Shown here one piece after another: positions 53,012 through 64,000 of a stretch of 64,000 nucleotides of DNA. The position numbers and the translations under genes are program-made. Below the pieces are notes generated by a model. It did not search any database, was not told the origin of the DNA, and saw only the letters and a list, made by a program, of their open reading frames with translations. The first letter of the stretch is position 1, and each line of letters starts with the position of its first letter. The stretch lies in contig JAKEKT010000052.1 of NCBI GenBank assembly GCA_021495925.1, positions 1 through 64,000 on the forward strand. The letters are read 5' to 3'. The DNA comes from Diplodia intermedia (taxonomy: Eukaryota > Ascomycota > Dothideomycetes > Botryosphaeriales > Botryosphaeriaceae).

Positions 53012-55906
53012 ATGGCGTCGCCCCCGCCCGTGGAAGACCAGTCGCGCCTGCTGGAGGATGCCCTGGGCGTGGTGCGCCAGCAGACGATGCTCATGCGGCG
53101 ATGCCTGGAGACTCCCGGGAAGTTGATGGACGCGCTCAAGTGCTGGTAACAGGCCCCTCCCGCGCCGCGTCTTTGCCATGGCTTCTTGCTGATCGCACCC
53201 ATCTGCAGCTCGACTCTGGTTTCGGAGCTGCGCACCAGCAGCCTCGGTCCCAAGCAATACTACGAGCTGTACATGGCCGTCTTCGATGCGCTGCGCTATC
53301 TCTCCGTATACCTCCGCGACAACCACCCCGTCAACCACCTCGCCGACCTGTACGAGCTGGTGCAGTATGCCGGCAACATCATCCCACGTCTGTACCTCAT
53401 GATCACCGTCGGTACCGTGTACATGGCCATTGAAGACGCGCCCGTCAAGGAGATCATGAAGGACATGATGGAGATGAGCCGCGGTGTGCAGCACCCCATC
53501 CGCGGCCTTTTCTTGCGCTACTACCTTTCTGGCCAGTCGCGTGACTGCCTGCCCACGGGCGATGGTGATGGTCCCGAAGGCAACCTTCAGGATTCCATCA
53601 GCTTCATCCTCACCAATTTCGTTGAGATGAACAAGCTTTGGGTGCGGCTACAACACCAGGGTCACTCGCGAGAACGGGAACAGCGCACCAAGGAAAGACA
53701 GGAGCTGCAGCTGCTTGTCGGAAGCAATCTGGTCCGTCTGAGCCAGCTGGTCGACTTGGAAAACTACAAGAAGATCCTGGGTCCGCTCCTTGAGCAGGTT
53801 GTGCAGTGTCGCGATGTTCTCGCGCAAGAGTATCTGCTCGACGGTGGGTTGGCACTCCAAGAATGGGACTGATTCTCACGCTGACTGGCCAGAAGTTATT
53901 ATCCAGGTCTTCCCAGACGAATTCCATCTCCACACCCTCGACCAATTCCTCTCCGCCACCGCCAGGCTCAATCCTCACGTCAATGTCAAGGCTATCGTTA
54001 TCAGCTTGATGGACAGACTATCTGCGTATGCTGGCAGAGAAGCCGACGCTGAGACCCCCGAACAGCGGAAACAGATCGAGGAGGAAGCGTGTACGAAGCT
54101 TCTTGAGCAGCTGCGGATATCGAAGGAGGCAAAGGGTACGGAATCGCCGAAGCAACAGAATGGCGACAACGGCGAGAACGGCGATGCGGAGCACGAGGAG
54201 GGTGAAGGTGCATCCATTGCTCCTTCGGAATCCACCACTGTCGCTCCGTCAGAGGCAACAGCAGAGACCGACGCTACGGCTGTCGATGGCGAGGTGAAGA
54301 AGCACCGCGGCATTCCGGAGAACGTCAAGCTCTTCGAGATTTTCTACGAGCAAGTCGCTGCACTGGTCAAGATGGCACGTCTGCCCATTCAAGATACCAT
54401 TGCTCTTCTCGTTTCTCTCGCGAACCTTGCATTAAGCATCTATCCCGAACGCCTAGACTATGTCGACCGCGTCCTCGACTTTGCTAACGAGAGAGTTGCG
54501 CAATACGCTAATAGCGCTGACCTTCACTCGCAAGCCTCCCAATCCAACATCCTCAACCTTCTTCTTGCGCCGCTCAAGGCGTACCTTTCTCTGTTTACTG
54601 CTCTCGCACTCCCCAACTTTGTACCACTTCTGCACTCTCAACCCTATCCGACCAGAAGAGCGGTTGCTGGCGAGGTTGCCCGAAGCTTGCTTAGGAATTC
54701 CACCAAAATCTCTTCCGTTGAGAACCTGGAGTCTGTGCTGGAGATCCTCAAGGTGCTCATCAAGGAGGGCGCACAACAACCCACGGGTTACCCTGGTGGT
54801 CCTTTGCAGCGGAAGGGTATGGAGACGGACGAAACGATTGAAGAACAGGGATGGCTCGCGCGGATAGTGCACCTCATCCAAGGCACCGACAATGATACCC
54901 AATTCAAGCTCCTCCAAGCGGCTCGCAAGGCATTCAGCGATGGTAACGAGCGCGTCAAATACACCACACCCGCACTCATTACTTCATCCCTCAAGCTCGC
55001 CAGGAAATTCAAGACACGCGAGCACTTCGACGACAACTGGAACTCTCAGTCATCGGCGCTTTACAAGTTTGCCCACTCTCTCCTCAGCACCCTCTACGCC
55101 CGTGTCGCGGGTGCAGCTGACCTGTCACTACGGTTGTTCGTCGCCTGCGGCCAGGTCGCCGACCAGACTGGCCACGAAGAGATCGCGTACGAATTCTACG
55201 CGCAGGCCTTTACCATATACGAGGAGGCCATCAGCGACAGTCGCGCCCAATTCCAGGCCGTTTGCATCATCGCTGGCGGTCTGCACATGTCGAGAAATTT
55301 CAGCAGGGATAACTACGATACCCTCATCACCAAGTGCGCCCTACACGGTAGCAAGCTACTCAAGAAGCCGGACCAGTGCCGCGCTGTCTACTTGGCAAGT
55401 CACTTGTGGTGGGCGACTGAGATTAGGGCTCGCAACGAGGAAGATGCCAAGGATGTAAGTATTCCAGCATGTCGACGTTGTTTGTTGGTTCGAATGCTGA
55501 TTGGATGGAAACAGCTCTATCGCGACGGCAAGCGTGTGCTCGAGTGCTTGCAGCGCGCGCTGCGGGTGGCCGATGCATGCATGGACGCGGCGGTCAGCGT
55601 TGAACTCTTCGTTGAGATCCTCAACCGCTACGTCTACTACTTCGATCAGGAGAACGAGGCGGTAAGTACCGATCACTCGCCCACTCACCATCACGGGTCA
55701 CATGCTCTTCAACGAATCACGTTCGCTGATTTTGGTGACTACAGGTGACCACCAAATATCTCAACGGCCTCATCGAGCTGATCCACTCCAACCTCAACAC
55801 CAACGAGAACACGGCCAGCTTGGAGAACCCCCGCAAGCACTTCCAGCGCACCCTCGACTACATCTCGTCGAGAGACTACGAGGGTGTCGTGACGCAACCG
55901 AAGTGA
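53012..55906 (+). CDS. vps35: VPS35, retromer cargo-recognition subunit
   Basis: Five exons (53012-53145, 53209-53843, 53893-55454, 55515-55661, 55745-55906), 879 residues, all phases consistent. The N-terminal block LEDALGVVRQQTMLMRRCLE and the motif PRLYLMITVG (104-113) are the Vps35 signature; PRLYL contacts Vps26 in the retromer. The long alpha-solenoid follows, interrupted by an acidic Ser/Glu/Thr-rich insert (about residues 345-415), larger than in yeast. The C-terminal part (HLWWATEIRARNEEDAKD; VSVELFVEILNRYVYYFDQ; RKHFQRTLDYISSR) binds Vps29. The protein recycles cargo from endosomes to the Golgi. The ATG was chosen at MASPPPVEDQSRLLEDALG, just before the conserved core. Confidence 0.96.
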
Positions 55907-56224
55907 GAGAGCAACGCAGGTGAACTCGAGGCTTAATGGAATGTTTTTTTTTTTGTTTTCTGAATGCCGTTGGAGACTTGTGATGCCCCTCCTTCCTGTT
56001 CCGATCGAACTCGGATTTAGGGGGCGGGTGACCGAATGCGGTGGTTTTCGTGTAGATGTGGGGCTCTGTTTTTTGTTGGTTCAGTTGACGAGAGTGCTTG
56101 CTTTGCTGTGATATCAAAGAGGTGATGCGGGGCGGTTGGGCGACGACCATGGCAGGGAGATACTTTCTGGAACCGTTTGCCGCGTCCTCCCGAGAGATCA
56201 AGAGAGTTTTGAAAGATAGCCCAT

Positions 56225-56252
56225 GATGGATGGATGGATGGATGGATGGATG
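56225..56252. repeat. (GATG)7 microsatellite
   Basis: Seven uninterrupted GATG units downstream of vps35. Confidence 0.95.
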
Positions 56253-56340
56253 GGAGTGGGCCGGGGAGTATGCGGGGAAGGGGAAGGGAGAAATGGAGAG
56301 CCGGATATAACATACACCACCTTTTAAACACACACCCACC

Positions 56341-56355
56341 CACACACACACACAC
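56341..56355. repeat. CA dinucleotide tract
   Basis: Short CA tract preceded by interrupted CACC/CACA sequence. Confidence 0.9.
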
Positions 56356-59300
56356 TCATGTACGACGCTTGTTTAATGGCCGTTTGATGCTTCTCTTCCC
56401 AATATCACCCCACAGACTTTGTTACGTTTTGTGTGACGGATGTGTCTGTTCGACTTTTTTCCACCCCTCGGTGCCTCGCTTCACTCTTTTGCTAGCTATC
56501 CAAACGGTGTCGTGTTTGTCCGGCAGGGTATATACCTGGTGTGCGTGCGTCGGCCGTCGTCCACGCAGTATACTGTTACTCACGTGCATGTGTCTCGTTC
56601 TATTCTCGCGCGCTGGCTCTTTGTGACTACCCCAGGGGAAAACTTTGCGTGGTGCGGGCTTTTTATATAAACGCTACTCGCAGCGCCTGTCTTGGATTTC
56701 TTTTTCTTCCTCTTCGACAATGGGGAACAGCAGTGTTCGTGTGCCGCTTCATCTCATCAACACGTTGAATCAGACTGTTTCCCTTGTACGCATGGGGTAC
56801 TAATGCAATGCTACTGTGCGGGCGGGCTTGGCTTGAGAATGTTTTACGCGGAGAAGACGGTGGGTAGTCCTGGGGGTTGTAATGACGCTGTGCAGCATCG
56901 TTAGTCGTTGGCGATGCGGCTCAGTAACTAGGGGCCATGCTGACGGTGTTCATTATTTCGGCTTTTTGCTTTTTTGGGTTTTGGGTTTTGGCTTGGGTCT
57001 GATTTTGGTGCGCGGAGTGAGCTGTTCATTGCTTGCGAGGAACCAAGACCAGCGCAGGAAGTGAACGCGCGTCTGGTGTCGACCACTGCGACGCTCATAA
57101 CAGATTTCTGTTGAAGAGTGGAGGGTGCCGATGCAACGAAGGGGATTAAATACTGGTTGAGAGATAGATGGTTTGAGCAGCTGCCACCACCTCCTGACCG
57201 CCCCCCAACTTCTACCAGGGGGTCGCAAGACGTCTTCATCGGACATGGTTGAGCGTTTCGATTTGCGCGCAACGAGTTCCGTGTGATCTGGACATGCGGG
57301 CTCGTGGATGCGATACGAGAGGTGAGTCGCGCATGTTCAAAAGGAAGCATGGCTGCCCTCCTCTTTTAAATCTCGACAACGGTGCCACGGAGTTGGTTTG
57401 ATACGGAAGAACGCGCGATACAACATCTCACTGGGGTTTGGCGTCGTGTTGGGATGTTTTCTTTCGGCGTACTCGGTATGACGCGATGCGGAGCCCAGCT
57501 GCGTGCAGTGCTATTGCTCTTCATTTTATAATATCGCTGTCGTCCAGTCGACATGACGATTTGAATTCTATGATGTCCTGCATCTGCTGCATATGATGTG
57601 GCTTGTCTGGGCTGGAGTGAAAGCGAGCAAGGATACTGAATAATTTTCTTTTCTGAGCTGCGCAGGCAGTAAAGCTGTTCCGAAAGTGATTGCTCCAAGA
57701 TTCGGTATCTTTATGTGCAAGAAGCCCAGTGCTTTGCAAGGCGTGGGAAGGAGTGAGTCCGGCGATGCTTTTATGACTGGATTCCTTCTACGGCGTCCGG
57801 TGGTCATTTGAGTGCTGACTCCGGGAGAACCCCATCTCACGAGGATTCTGCGTTGGCCAATGCGCCTTTGGGCCATATTTAAATTCAATCTCAGAAGCAA
57901 CACTCTTCTACATCGAACAGAGGATTGCTTTGTGACTTTCTCCCTCCAAGGCTTCTTTCTTTCAAGAACTCCCCACTTTTGTTTGCTCTTGTCTGCCGTG
58001 GGCATGGATTAGATCAATGTTATACGGTCCGCGATTAGTTAATATGGACGTATTCAGCAGTGCTGCAAGGTGAAGATACGCATCATGTAAGCTTGAGGAT
58101 TATTCCAACCATCGAATAGAGATTATCATGCGCAGCATAGGACTTTGGTGTAGAAGTCAGAGAGAAAGCCTTGAGGTTTGAAGAATGTGCTCGAAGACAA
58201 GGAAGAAAAGAGAGTTTAGTGTTACTTAGCTTGATGGGATTGGCGTGAGGGAGGAGCAATGTAGCACATTTCATGAAATAAAACGTAGGGTTCAAGGGCT
58301 TTTATAGCAGACCATCGCCAGGAGCTTGGTGGGAATGCGTCGAGCACGTGCCGCCGCTGCTGTCCTTTTTGAATTGCGACGGGCAGGACCAGTTTCATTG
58401 GAGGGGAGAAATTATTCACCATTTACACGCGCTCCTACTAATGAAACTCGTTTTACTCATGGAAAATAGCAATACTGCCAGTAGAATTTCTAGAATGTCG
58501 AGGAAACGGAAGCCCCGATAACGTCTGGCAAAACACAGTTGAAGGTGTGACGGAAGAAAGAGGCATTTGGCAAAAGGGCCAAAGTGCGAAAGGCTGTTGC
58601 TTTCAAGCAAAGGCGAACAAGAGCCCAACAGCTGCGGCCGATTGACTGAATCAGTTTCGAGAATTGAGCTGGAGGAGCTAGCTGTTACGTTGAGTGATTT
58701 TTCGATGCGCCCTTTCCTGGGGATGCTCTGGTTGCGAGATTAAGATATCTGAGGACCGCATACAACGTTGGCAGGCATTTCTTCTTCCCTTTTCAGCGGA
58801 TGAAAGCAGGACGAGGGCGGCGAAGCAAAGCTATGAAGGAGGCTGCACTCCAATCAAAACTCTAAAAGGCGTTATCTAAGCATATATATGCTAGGGCCAA
58901 CGGCGACGGTTAAGCATCCGCCAGCGAGAAGCTTGATCAGCTCTACAATACCTTGCGCAGTATAGTCCACCAGGTTGTTCTCCATACCTACCTGAGGGTT
59001 TCATGCTTTGCGACTGAAGTTCCCAGGGCGTGAAACGAATTGCAGTCGTCCTTGCGAAGATCGTGTTTGAGAGGCGTTTGGCATGTTTGACAGTGGAAGA
59101 AGTGCCGAACAACGCTCGAGCCAGGACGGCCCGGCCCGTGCACTCCTGTAATTCCGAAGTCTTCAAACGCCTCCAAACAGTGCGAGGGATCCCCCCAGCG
59201 CGGGTAACGAAGGGGAAGGTGAGGACAGGAGATGAGAATGGATGGGACTGAAAATCCTTTTACTTCTCCGTCGGTCGCTGAGAATTGCCGACTGGCCGTT

Positions 59301-59748
59301 CGGCCGTTGTTGCATTGCTACCATGTACCTGCGTCCCCTCCATTAAGCTTCTTCGTTCCCCTGAGACCACCTCCTGGGGCCAGCTCGCATGGACGGTGTT
59401 TCCGAGGCATTGACAGAGCAATAGCCGGCCTGATTATACAATAACAAACCTCCTTTACAACAGTGCGGCATTATGCCGACGACGCGCCGTGGCCAGCTCG
59501 CCTTCGCCCCGGCTCCACAAAAGCGGCGCAACCGGGTCGCAACAGAAGGATGCAGAAGCAGATCGCCATCCATTTTTAGGGGCAACACGCATTTTCCCCG
59601 GAAGCGATCACGAAGGAAATTCTCGGAGTGGCTGCTTCGCATCATTCGGGGCGTCGTCTCCCTCGCTCGCGTTTCAATCTCGCATATCTGCGCATCTCGT
59701 TTCGACATTCTCCTTCCGGAAGCGGCAGGATCACCACCACCACCACCA

Positions 59749-60739
59749 TCACTGGCCCTCTTCGAGCATGCGCCTCCGCTCCAGCTCGGCCTCGAGCTCC
59801 TCGAGCGACAGCGGGACCTTGCGGCGGGCGCCCCACCGGGCCTTCTCCTCGGCCGCGAAGCCGGGCATGCTGGTCATGGCGACGACGAGGAAGCCGAGCT
59901 CCTCGCGGTCCGTGTCGAAGACCTCCCACCAGGGCTCGCCCGGCAGCTTGACGCCGAGGTCGCGCGCGGCGAGGTAGACGGCGGCGGTGGCGAGCTGCGG
60001 CGGCTGGTGCGTGCAGAAGGGCAGCTGCGGGCTCAGCAGCGCCGTGTTGAGCAGGGCGAAGGCGCGGCGCGCGAGCTCGGTGCCGCTGCCCTCGTCGTCG
60101 TCGTCGGCGAAGGCGATGCCGAGCGCCTGCAGGTAGTTGATGACGAGCGTGTAGGGCAGCGCGGCGTGCGTGTCGAAGCCGAGCACGCGCAGCACGTGGG
60201 CTTCCGTCTTGAGCAGCAGCGCGCGCAGCGCGTGGTAGGTGCCCTCGCTCACGTAGTAGGCTTCCGGGTCCACGAGGTCCGGCTGCTGCAGTCTTTGGGG
60301 GTCCACATAGGTGGCGGGCAGGGCGTCTAGGTACTGGTAGGTGTTGATGATGGCTCTCGGCGGCCGCGGGTAGGCGGAGAGCTTGGCGACGGTGTAGAGC
60401 GCGGCGGCGGAGACGTCCTGGGCCGGGGGGTGAGCAAATTGGGGGAGTGGAAGGTGGAGAGTCACGTGAGGAGGTTACCTTGGCGCCGTAGTCCTTGAGG
60501 CTGCCGCCCTCGGGGCCGATCCAGAAGCGCGTGTAGACGATGATGGCCTGGGCAACGATGTCCTGCGGCAGACGCAGCAGGATGCCGGCCTGCTGGGTGA
60601 GGCGCTGGCCGGCGAATCGGATCGAGTCCTCGAGGTCGGCGGGGACGCCGTCGAGCTGCGAGCCGGACTGGGCCAGCTGGGCGGGGGTGGCCAGCGGGTT
60701 GGAGAGGTGCGAGGCGTGCTGGGGCGCCATGTCGGACAT
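59749..60739 (-). CDS. Cyclin-fold protein, cyclin L/CTK2-like
   Basis: Two minus-strand exons (60479-60739, 59749-60417) give 309 residues. The first cyclin box starts at DLEDSIRFAGQRLTQQAGILLRLPQDIVAQAIIVYTRFW and continues across the intron as DVSAAALYTVAKLSAYPRPPRAIINTYQYL, typical of transcription- and splicing-linked cyclins. The second box includes KTEAHVLRVLGFDTHAALPYTLVINYLQALG and PPQLATAAVYLAARDLGVKLP. The C-terminus ends in a Glu/Arg-rich helix. The pattern fits fungal cyclin L-type proteins that pair with a Cdk to phosphorylate RNA polymerase II or splicing factors; which partner is used here is inference. The intron donor GTAACC and acceptor CCCAG keep phase 0. Confidence 0.88.
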
Positions 60740-61455
60740 TGCAGTGTGTAGAGTTGCGCTTCAGGTGAGGTCGCTTCAGCTTCCCGGCGCGTGGGAAGCT
60801 TGGCGAGATGGGCCGTCGCGAAACAGAAACAACAATTCTCCGCCCGCCTTCGCACCTCATGCTCCTCTCATCCCCCCGGCCGCCGCATCCATGCCCGCGC
60901 GAGCGTCATCGGTCTGGAAGCGGCTCTGCGCTCGGCAGCTGGCGCACTGGTTTGGCGCCTACGCTGACGGCCCCCAGAAGTCGCTGTAAACCTGAGACGA
61001 CGCCCGGCCGCGTCGCCCAGAGCGGCGTGCTAAGCGACCCCCAGGGGCCCAGTCGCGACAAGCTCCCCGCCGACGTGCGCACGGAGATGGCCAGGGGCGC
61101 GGCATGCTGTTTGAAAACACCAGCCGAGCAGACGCGCTTGGGGCGCCCGCCGCCCACGCCCCGCCCGACCCGTGCCGACTCACACCGGCCAGCCCGCTGC
61201 CGCTCGTTACGGCAGTCGACGAAACATGCAGGCCCGCGCGATAGGGACGGCGCAGCTATATTTGAGCCGCCGCTGCCCCCGTCCAAAGCTTCTCTCTCCA
61301 CCAAGGCTCGCCATCTTCATTGAATCTTGCTCTCTTCCCGGTCTGTGACCACCACATTCTTTCCGCCTTCATTCGTTTTTCCGGTACAGGTACCAGGACA
61401 CCACAGTCTCTTCTCGCTGAACTCAGTCGCCCACCTTCTCTACACCACCACCACA
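60740..61455. other. Divergent promoter region, cyclin and LPMO-like genes
   Basis: 716 bases between divergent starts. A TATA-like site is listed separately; the last 120 bases before 61456 are C/T-rich, as in leaders of strongly expressed fungal genes. Confidence 0.55.
61257..61263 (+). promoter_or_regulatory. TATA-like box upstream of the LPMO-like gene
   Basis: TATATTT about 200 bases before the ATG at 61456, followed by a pyrimidine-rich leader. It is the only AT-rich core in a GC-rich promoter. Confidence 0.4.
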
Positions 61456-62397
61456 ATGTCTGCCAAGTACATCGCCGCCCTCCCCGTCCTGGCCACCATG
61501 GTCGCCGGCCACGGCTTCATCTCCAAGCCCCAGGCCCGCATGCCCGGCGACGCCATGGCCGCCGCCTGCGGCCAGCAGGTCTACAGCAACCAGAACTCGG
61601 ACCACTACGGCAACGTCCAGGGCGAGCTCCAGGTCGCCAGCTCCCAGAGCGACTACGATGCCGCCGCCTGCGACATCTGGCTCTGCAAGGGCTACAAGTT
61701 CGCCGACAACAAGGACAACGTCCAGACCTACACCGCCGGCCAGGAGGTCGCCTTCACTGCCGAGATCCACGCCCCCCACACCGGTGTCGCCAACGTCTCC
61801 ATCGTCGACACGGCCTCCAACAGCGTCATCGGCTCGGCCCTGAAGAGCTGGGACGTCTACGCCTCCACCGCCACCGGCGTCAAGGACACCGACACCTCCT
61901 TCAGCATCACCATGCCCTCCGACCTGGGTGACCAGTGCGCCACCGCCGGTGACTGCGTGATCCAGTGGTACTGGTTCGCCGAGGACATCGACCAGACCTA
62001 CGAGTCCTGCGTCGACTTCACCATGAGCGGCTCCGGCTCCGGCAGCGCCTCTTCGGGCTCGTCCTCGGCCGTCACCTCGGCCGCCGCCGTCGCCGTCGCC
62101 GCCACCCCCAGCTCCACCCTGGCCACCTCGGCCGTTGCCACCCCGGCCACCACTGCCGCCTCTTCCTCTTCCGACAGCCAGCTCGCCCAGCAGATCGCCG
62201 CCGCCTTCCCCGCCAGCGTCCTGACCCAGACCCTGCCCGCCTCGGCCACCGGCACCGCCAGCGTCGTCCCCGAGTCGTCGCTGCCCGAGGGCACCACCGT
62301 CCAGGACCTCGTTGACTGGTTCGCCGAGCTCGTCGAGAGCATCCAGTCTTCCTCCTCCAAGAAGGCCCGCCGTCACGCCCGTGACCTCCGCGCTTAA
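61456..62397 (+). CDS. Secreted LPMO-like protein (chitin-binding type-4 related)
   Basis: Single exon, 313 residues. A signal peptide ends at VAG, so the mature chain would start with His19 (HGFISKPQARMPGDAM), the N-terminal histidine needed for the copper histidine brace of lytic polysaccharide monooxygenases. A second candidate ligand is His105 or His108 in AEIHAPHTGVANVSIVD. Cys residues in AACGQQ, ACDIWLCKGY, CATAGDCVIQWYW and ESCVDF can form the family's disulfides. After residue ~195 comes a long Ser/Ala/Thr-rich linker and a C-terminal amphipathic part ending in a basic KKARRHARDLRA. C-ending codons dominate, suggesting high expression. The family assignment to a fungal type-4 chitin-binding/LPMO-like group is by motif; the substrate is unknown. 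Confidence 0.85.
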   Translation: MSAKYIAALPVLATMVAGHGFISKPQARMPGDAMAAACGQQVYSNQNSDHYGNVQGELQVASSQSDYDAAACDIWLCKGYKFADNKDNVQTYTAGQEVAFTAEIHAPHTGVANVSIVDTASNSVIGSALKSWDVYASTATGVKDTDTSFSITMPSDLGDQCATAGDCVIQWYWFAEDIDQTYESCVDFTMSGSGSGSASSGSSSAVTSAAAVAVAATPSSTLATSAVATPATTAASSSSDSQLAQQIAAAFPASVLTQTLPASATGTASVVPESSLPEGTTVQDLVDWFAELVESIQSSSSKKARRHARDLRA

Positions 62398-63571
62398 GTG
62401 CTCGGATCTCGCCTGTCAACTGTTGTCTCTAGAGGAAGGAGGGGATGTGAAAGTCCCCTCGGGGGTTTATCGTAGAGAGAAAAGAGGGGCTCTCTGTAGC
62501 CCGGTTTAAAGACTTTGTATTTTTCGGCGAGGTAGAATCTTTCGACTGCCCGAGCAAATCTTTCTTCAATGTACAAAATATATGGCTTTGCCTTTTCGTC
62601 AAAAAAACATGACAAAATTTTCCAATCATCTCGTGCTTGCGACCTGCTAAGTGTCTTCATACTCGCACATCTGTCTGCTTCCGAGTGTAGATGGGGCTTC
62701 ATCACTCACAAAACTTCCGATCTCCGATTATCCTCGGCATAAAGCAGTCTGTAAGATTGAGGCGCCTCACCACACTTAGCTGAAACATGTAGGGCAGGGC
62801 AGGACTCGTAAGCGCTTTTCAGCCCTGCCTCATCCCCCCAACTCGCCGCCTCCCTGCCCGACACGTCACTACGGCAGGCAGCCAGCGCTTGCGAATCAGG
62901 CCACCTCCCTGCCTGCTCGCCTTCCTGCCCTTCTCCACCCTTTTCCGCCCTCGCATCTAAAATCAATCCCAAACCCGAGGCGTGCTCGCCATCACAGCCA
63001 TCGAGGCTCCCTTCGGGTGGTGGGAGGCACGCCTTGTTCACCTTTTCTTTTTTCTTTTTTTCGTTTTCCCCCCTCCCCCCCGCTGGCACCCGATCCATCA
63101 GCTTTCCCTCGCTGCTCACAAGCTTTTCACGCCAAGCGCCTTATCGCGCTTCCGCCGCGTATCATACATGGCTGCCTCTGAGAGGCACTGCGTTGAGAAG
63201 CGAACGGCGCCGAAACACCTTTGCCGGTTCTGGCTTCCCCAACGTCAGTCCTGAACCCTTTTGAGGGGAAAAACAATTGTTCACGCTCGCCCGCGAATGC
63301 GGGATGGGCGTTGTGCTGTGGTTGCCCGCGGACTGGTGGCATTGCTGCGTGCTTGCGGGCGAAGTGACGCGTCGGGCACCCGTGTTTGGGCGTGAGACTG
63401 GGGTAAATGCAGGGGTTTGTTCGGCGGAAAACGTCGTGCTGCCGCGTCGCGGGTCGTGTGCGCTAGACCGGGTCGGGGCTCGGATTTGTGTGTGTGTGTG
63501 GAGGTGTTGATACGATGCGCATTGCTTCGCGATGCTGTTCGGTGTATGGTTTAATGTGAGATCAGGCTATC
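62398..63571. other. Intergenic region
   Basis: 3' flank of the LPMO-like gene followed by GC-rich sequence with a short GT tract near 63487-63499. No supportable gene was seen on either strand. Confidence 0.5.
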
Positions 63572-64000
63572 TTGATTGATGCAGTGGAAGTACTACACGG
63601 TGGCACGTCTGATAAACCAAGTCTGGTAATTTTAAAATGCTTGGACTCTCTACTAAATGACGTATGGGTAGATGTTGAAAGTACGGCGACGATGACCGCG
63701 ACAGTTTGGAGGTGGAGGGGTTCATCCAGAGAACTACATCCACACAGAGCTCCTATAGTGCAGACCAGATCCTCCTCTCATGTACGTGTAACATGATTAT
63801 CGAATGGCTTACACCTGCTGATTAACCAGGATCCGGACATGATATTTGCGGAGGCCGATTTTGATCAAATCCAGGGCTTCAATACGTTTGTGAACTTTAT
63901 GGGACTAAGCTCCGATTGGAATACATTAGCCTTTCCTAATATAATATCGGATCCTCAGAACCGTACTGATCCCTCTATGGACAGTAGTATAGGCCAGGAC
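63572..64000 (+). CDS. Possible 5' part of an unknown gene, cut by the right edge
   Basis: From 63830 a 57-codon frame is open to the window end (DPDMIFAEADFDQIQGFN, FVNFMGLSSDWNTLAFPN). It is preceded by a good acceptor (CTGATTAACCAG) and, 48 bases earlier, a donor GTACGT at 63782 whose upstream frame (from 63572) joins in phase. The Asp/Asn/Ser-rich character recalls linker regions of fungal transcription factors, but no domain is visible. Another upstream frame (SLEVEGFIQRTTSTQSSYSADQ) also looks protein-like, so the first exon and the start are uncertain. Confidence 0.35.

Larger units (their letters stand above)
55907..59748. other. 3.8-kb stretch with no recognisable gene
   Basis: It lies between the convergent ends of vps35 and the cyclin gene. 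Frames on both strands are short and without protein-like character. It contains a GATG tetranucleotide repeat (56225-56252) and a CA tract (56341-56355), and AT-richer patches near 57500-58900. I see no tRNA, transposon or pseudogene here. A noncoding transcript is possible but unsupported. Confidence 0.5.

Noticed and set aside
59473..60330. 285-codon plus-strand frame over the cyclin gene
   Set aside because: Antisense shadow; the minus strand encodes both cyclin boxes across a phased intron.
61423..62376. 317-codon minus-strand frame over the LPMO-like gene
   Set aside because: Gly/Asp/Val-rich antisense shadow caused by strong C-ending codon bias in the sense gene.

Overview
The window is nuclear DNA from a filamentous ascomycete (Pezizomycotina). 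The evidence is short (about 46-80 nt) GT-AG introns in most genes, CTNAC/CTRAY-like branch sites, fungal-only families (HET, NACHT-ankyrin, DUF3433, DUF7918, AA-type LPMO-like, tannase) and a transposon carrying the CpA-to-TpA mutations of repeat-induced point mutation (RIP). A Dothideomycete is plausible from the gene content but the sequence does not prove it. Exon-intron structures below were worked out by hand from splice signals, reading phase and family similarity; no search was run.

Layout. 1-2.0 kb: a possible left-edge partial gene and a RIP-killed Tc1/mariner element. 2.8-5.9 kb: YAK1-type DYRK kinase (8 exons). 8.6-10.8 kb: remnants of a DUF7580-type gene and a C2H2 zinc-finger gene, both frameshifted. 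11.0-12.2 kb: aldo-keto reductase. 14.2-14.8 kb: small acidic unknown protein. 15.2-16.3 kb: DUF7918 protein. 18.4-20.3 kb: secreted tannase/feruloyl esterase. 21.3-25.3 kb: giant DUF3433 membrane protein. 25.7-31.7 kb: NACHT-ankyrin NLR-like protein. 32.9-34.9 kb: HET-domain gene with an internal stop. 35.9-38.5 kb: tyrosinase. 39.6-42.4 kb: two unknown proteins. 43.1-45.2 kb: repeat protein with NKADPR(V/I/F)DSD units. 46.2-49.7 kb: TOF1/Timeless. 50.0-51.2 kb: mitochondrial 3-hydroxybutyryl-CoA dehydrogenase, divergent from TOF1. 51.8-52.4 kb: small secreted two-repeat protein. 53.0-55.9 kb: VPS35. 55.9-59.7 kb: no gene seen. 59.7-60.7 kb: cyclin. 61.5-62.4 kb: LPMO-like secreted protein. 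63.6 kb to the end: possible partial gene.

How the genes relate. Housekeeping genes (YAK1, TOF1, HBD, VPS35, cyclin) are interspersed with accessory genes. The 8.6-35 kb interval is enriched in families linked to fungal non-self recognition (DUF7580, C2H2-finger, NACHT-ankyrin, HET); three of the four are broken and only the NACHT-ankyrin gene is intact. Secreted degradative or oxidative enzymes (tannase, tyrosinase, LPMO-like) fit plant-material or phenolic metabolism. They are scattered and do not form an obvious biosynthetic cluster.
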